Source of the DNA: Streptomyces chumphonensis
GTDB taxonomy: Bacteria > Actinomycetota > Actinomycetes > Streptomycetales > Streptomycetaceae
NCBI RefSeq assembly: GCF_014779715.1
Contig: NZ_JACXYU010000010.1
Span: 147,997-211,996, forward strand
Length of the DNA: 64,000 nt
Direction of reading: 5' to 3'
Shown: one piece after another, positions 62,664 through 64,000 of the stretch
Layout of the letters: every line of letters starts with the position of its first letter
Numbering within the stretch: the stretch's first letter is position 1
Translations under genes and position numbers: made by a program
The notes under the pieces: generated by a model
Database searches by the model: none
Seen by the model: only the letters and a program-made list of their open reading frames with translations
Told to the model about the DNA's origin: nothing

Positions 62664-63185
62664 GTGTTCATGGACATAGGAGCCCTCGAGTTCGTGGTGC
62701 TGTTCATCCTCGCCGTGCTCCTCTTCGGCCCGGACAAGCTCCCGAAGCTGATCCAGGACGTCGCGGGGTTCATCCGCAAGGTGCGGCAGTTCTCCGACAA
62801 CGCCAGGGACGACATCAGGAAGGAGCTCGGTCCGGACTACCAGGACTTCGAGTTCCAGGACCTGCACCCCAAGCGTTTCGCCCAGAAGCACCTGATGGGG
62901 GAGGACGACGCCCTCGGCCTCAAGGAGCTGCGCAACAGCCTGGACGTCCGGGAGGACCTGCGCGCCCTCGACGTGCGCAAGGAGCTGACGGAGATGACCG
63001 ACGTGGTGAGCGGCCGGGGTGCGCCCGGCCCCGTCGCCGCGGCCGGCACGGGCGCGGCGGCCGCCGGGGCCGCCGCCGGGGCCGGGCAGGGCTCCGGAAC
63101 GTCCTCCACCGTCCCCGACCTGCTGCGGAAGAAGGACGTGGAGCCCGCGCGGACCCCGCCGCCGTTCGACGCGGACGCCACCTGA
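62664..63185 (+). CDS. tatB: Sec-independent translocase protein TatB
   Basis: A 173-residue protein; GTG 62664 behind GGAGGAGCGG. FMDIGALEFVVLFILAVLLFGPDKLPKLIQDVAGFIRKVRQF shows the membrane helix, the FGP hinge and the amphipathic helix of TatB. A helical tail and an Ala/Gly-rich low-complexity run (about residues 122-145) follow. Works with TatA and TatC in export of folded proteins. Close linkage to HtrA is conserved in actinobacteria. Confidence 0.95.
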   Translation: MFMDIGALEFVVLFILAVLLFGPDKLPKLIQDVAGFIRKVRQFSDNARDDIRKELGPDYQDFEFQDLHPKRFAQKHLMGEDDALGLKELRNSLDVREDLRALDVRKELTEMTDVVSGRGAPGPVAAAGTGAAAAGAAAGAGQGSGTSSTVPDLLRKKDVEPARTPPPFDADAT

Positions 63186-63209
63186 GGCCGGACACGTCGG
63201 ATTCATCAC

Positions 63210-63259
63210 CTGATCAACTGATCCCCTGATCGGACACGGCGCGTCCTGGTAGTTATCCT
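63210..63259 (+). promoter_or_regulatory. Tandem CTGATC octamers and promoter
   Basis: Three adjacent units CTGATCAA, CTGATCCC, CTGATCGG (63210-63233) abut a promoter-like pair CGGACA (63231-63236) and TATCCT (63254-63259) with a 17-base spacer. Likely controls the gene at 63314. Confidence 0.45.
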
Positions 63260-63313
63260 CCCTGTGTCCAGGGCAGTAAGCCCGGGTGTCACCGGCGAGG
63301 AGGCTTCGCGTAC

Positions 63314-63979
63314 ATGGAGAGCACCAGACGGGCGGCACAGACACCGGCGTTCGCCCCGGCTCCGACCGCACACCGCAGCGTGGACGGGTACCTCATGGCC
63401 GCCTTCCCGTGGTACGGGCTGGACGAGGCCTTCACCGGACCGCGCTGGCTGATGCAGGTCGGTGCCGCGGCCGACGGCACCGTCGAGCACGGCTCCACCG
63501 GCCACGGCGAGGAGCCGTCGCTGCGGGTGGAGACGAGCCCCCACGAGCAGCGCTTCGCCGTCGTCGTCACCGTGGCGAGCCGTCCGCTGCGCCGCAGCGC
63601 GGACGGCACGGGGATGCTGGAGGCCACCTCGGTCTCCTCGGCGGCCTGGCTGGCCGGTTCGGGCCTGCTGTCGTGCACGTGGCCCACGCACATGGAGCGG
63701 GCGCTGCGGCAGGACTGGCTCGACCAGCAGACGGCCATCGCCTGGGACCTGGCCGACCACGTCGGGGGCGAGGGCTGGTCGACGCTGAACCTGCCGGTGG
63801 ACGGCACGCCCACGCCGTTCCACCACCGCGACTCCGAGTACGGCTGGGTGCTGGCGGGCTCGGCGGGGAACGACGTCCACATCGGGGCCTACGGGCGCGG
63901 TATGAGCGCCTACGGTCTCGGCTTCAGCGTGATCCAGGACATCACGGCCTACGCGGCGTCGGCGGCCGGGACGGAGTGA
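63314..63979 (+). CDS. Conserved actinobacterial protein of unknown function
   Basis: A 221-residue protein; ATG 63314 behind GAGGAGG. No signal peptide. It has aromatic-rich strands (GYLMAAFPWYGLDEAFTGPRWLMQVGAAADG, GWSTLNLPVDGTPTPFHHRDSEYGWVLAGSAGNDVHIGAYGRGMSAYGLGFSVI), suggesting a beta-barrel-like fold. I recognise no catalytic motif. It lies after tatB. Unknown function. Confidence 0.8.
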   Translation: MESTRRAAQTPAFAPAPTAHRSVDGYLMAAFPWYGLDEAFTGPRWLMQVGAAADGTVEHGSTGHGEEPSLRVETSPHEQRFAVVVTVASRPLRRSADGTGMLEATSVSSAAWLAGSGLLSCTWPTHMERALRQDWLDQQTAIAWDLADHVGGEGWSTLNLPVDGTPTPFHHRDSEYGWVLAGSAGNDVHIGAYGRGMSAYGLGFSVIQDITAYAASAAGTE

Positions 63980-64000
63980 GGCGGCACGCGCACGGGGGTG

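Overview
The window is high-GC DNA, with GTG and TTG starts, purine-rich ribosome binding sites, long perfect GC hairpins between genes and third codon positions almost all G or C. Together with the gene content (bldK-type peptide importer, mycothiol deacetylase, DUF3117, 7Fe ferredoxin, P-domain secreted proteases, PP2C/HATPase hybrids) this points to a Streptomyces or close relative. No rRNA, tRNA, CRISPR array or intact insertion sequence was recognised. Region 1 (1-4000) looks accessory: the 5' part of a PIN-domain toxin with its antitoxin, a decayed SNF2-type helicase that has lost its start and its central motor motifs, a gene-poor 500 bp stretch ending in a 22 bp operator-like palindrome, and a DUF234-type AAA ATPase. 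Region 2 (4179-15370): a cis-prenyltransferase translationally coupled to a DUF2236 oxygenase-like protein with three EF-hands; a secreted M14 carboxypeptidase with a P-domain next to a TrmB/LuxR hybrid regulator; an ECF sigma factor operon with a soluble zinc-finger/Asp23 fusion and an Asp23 protein, facing a divergent Asp23 gene; a subtilisin with a P-domain; a GntR/UTRA regulator; and a small SPOR-like protein. Region 3 (15469-28775): two partner-switching proteins carrying both phosphatase and anti-sigma-kinase-like domains, an unusual family 5 solute-binding lipoprotein with two charged insertions, a fold-type III PLP enzyme, a secreted M19-like dipeptidase with a discoidin-like domain, a TetR regulator and typA. 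Region 4 (29003-41397): two complete oligopeptide ABC importers in tandem. The second has the gene order of bldKABCDE, the importer needed for aerial growth in Streptomyces. In both operons a strong hairpin directly follows the binding-protein gene. Region 5 (41481-63979) is the conserved actinobacterial core: S9 peptidase, small membrane protein, mshB, envelope proteins, fdxA, dapC, dapE, LOG protein, folP2, DivIVA-like protein, tag, DUF3117, O-methyltransferase, ECF sigma, ZAS anti-sigma, HtrA and TatB. From memory its order parallels the Mycobacterium tuberculosis Rv1170-Rv1224 segment. The genes group around peptide processing and uptake (secreted peptidases, two importers, cytosolic S9 peptidase), envelope stress (two ECF systems, HtrA, Tat) and lysine/peptidoglycan precursor synthesis (dapC, dapE). 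The most original candidates are the ECF/zinc-finger-Asp23 locus and the cis-prenyltransferase/EF-hand oxygenase pair.
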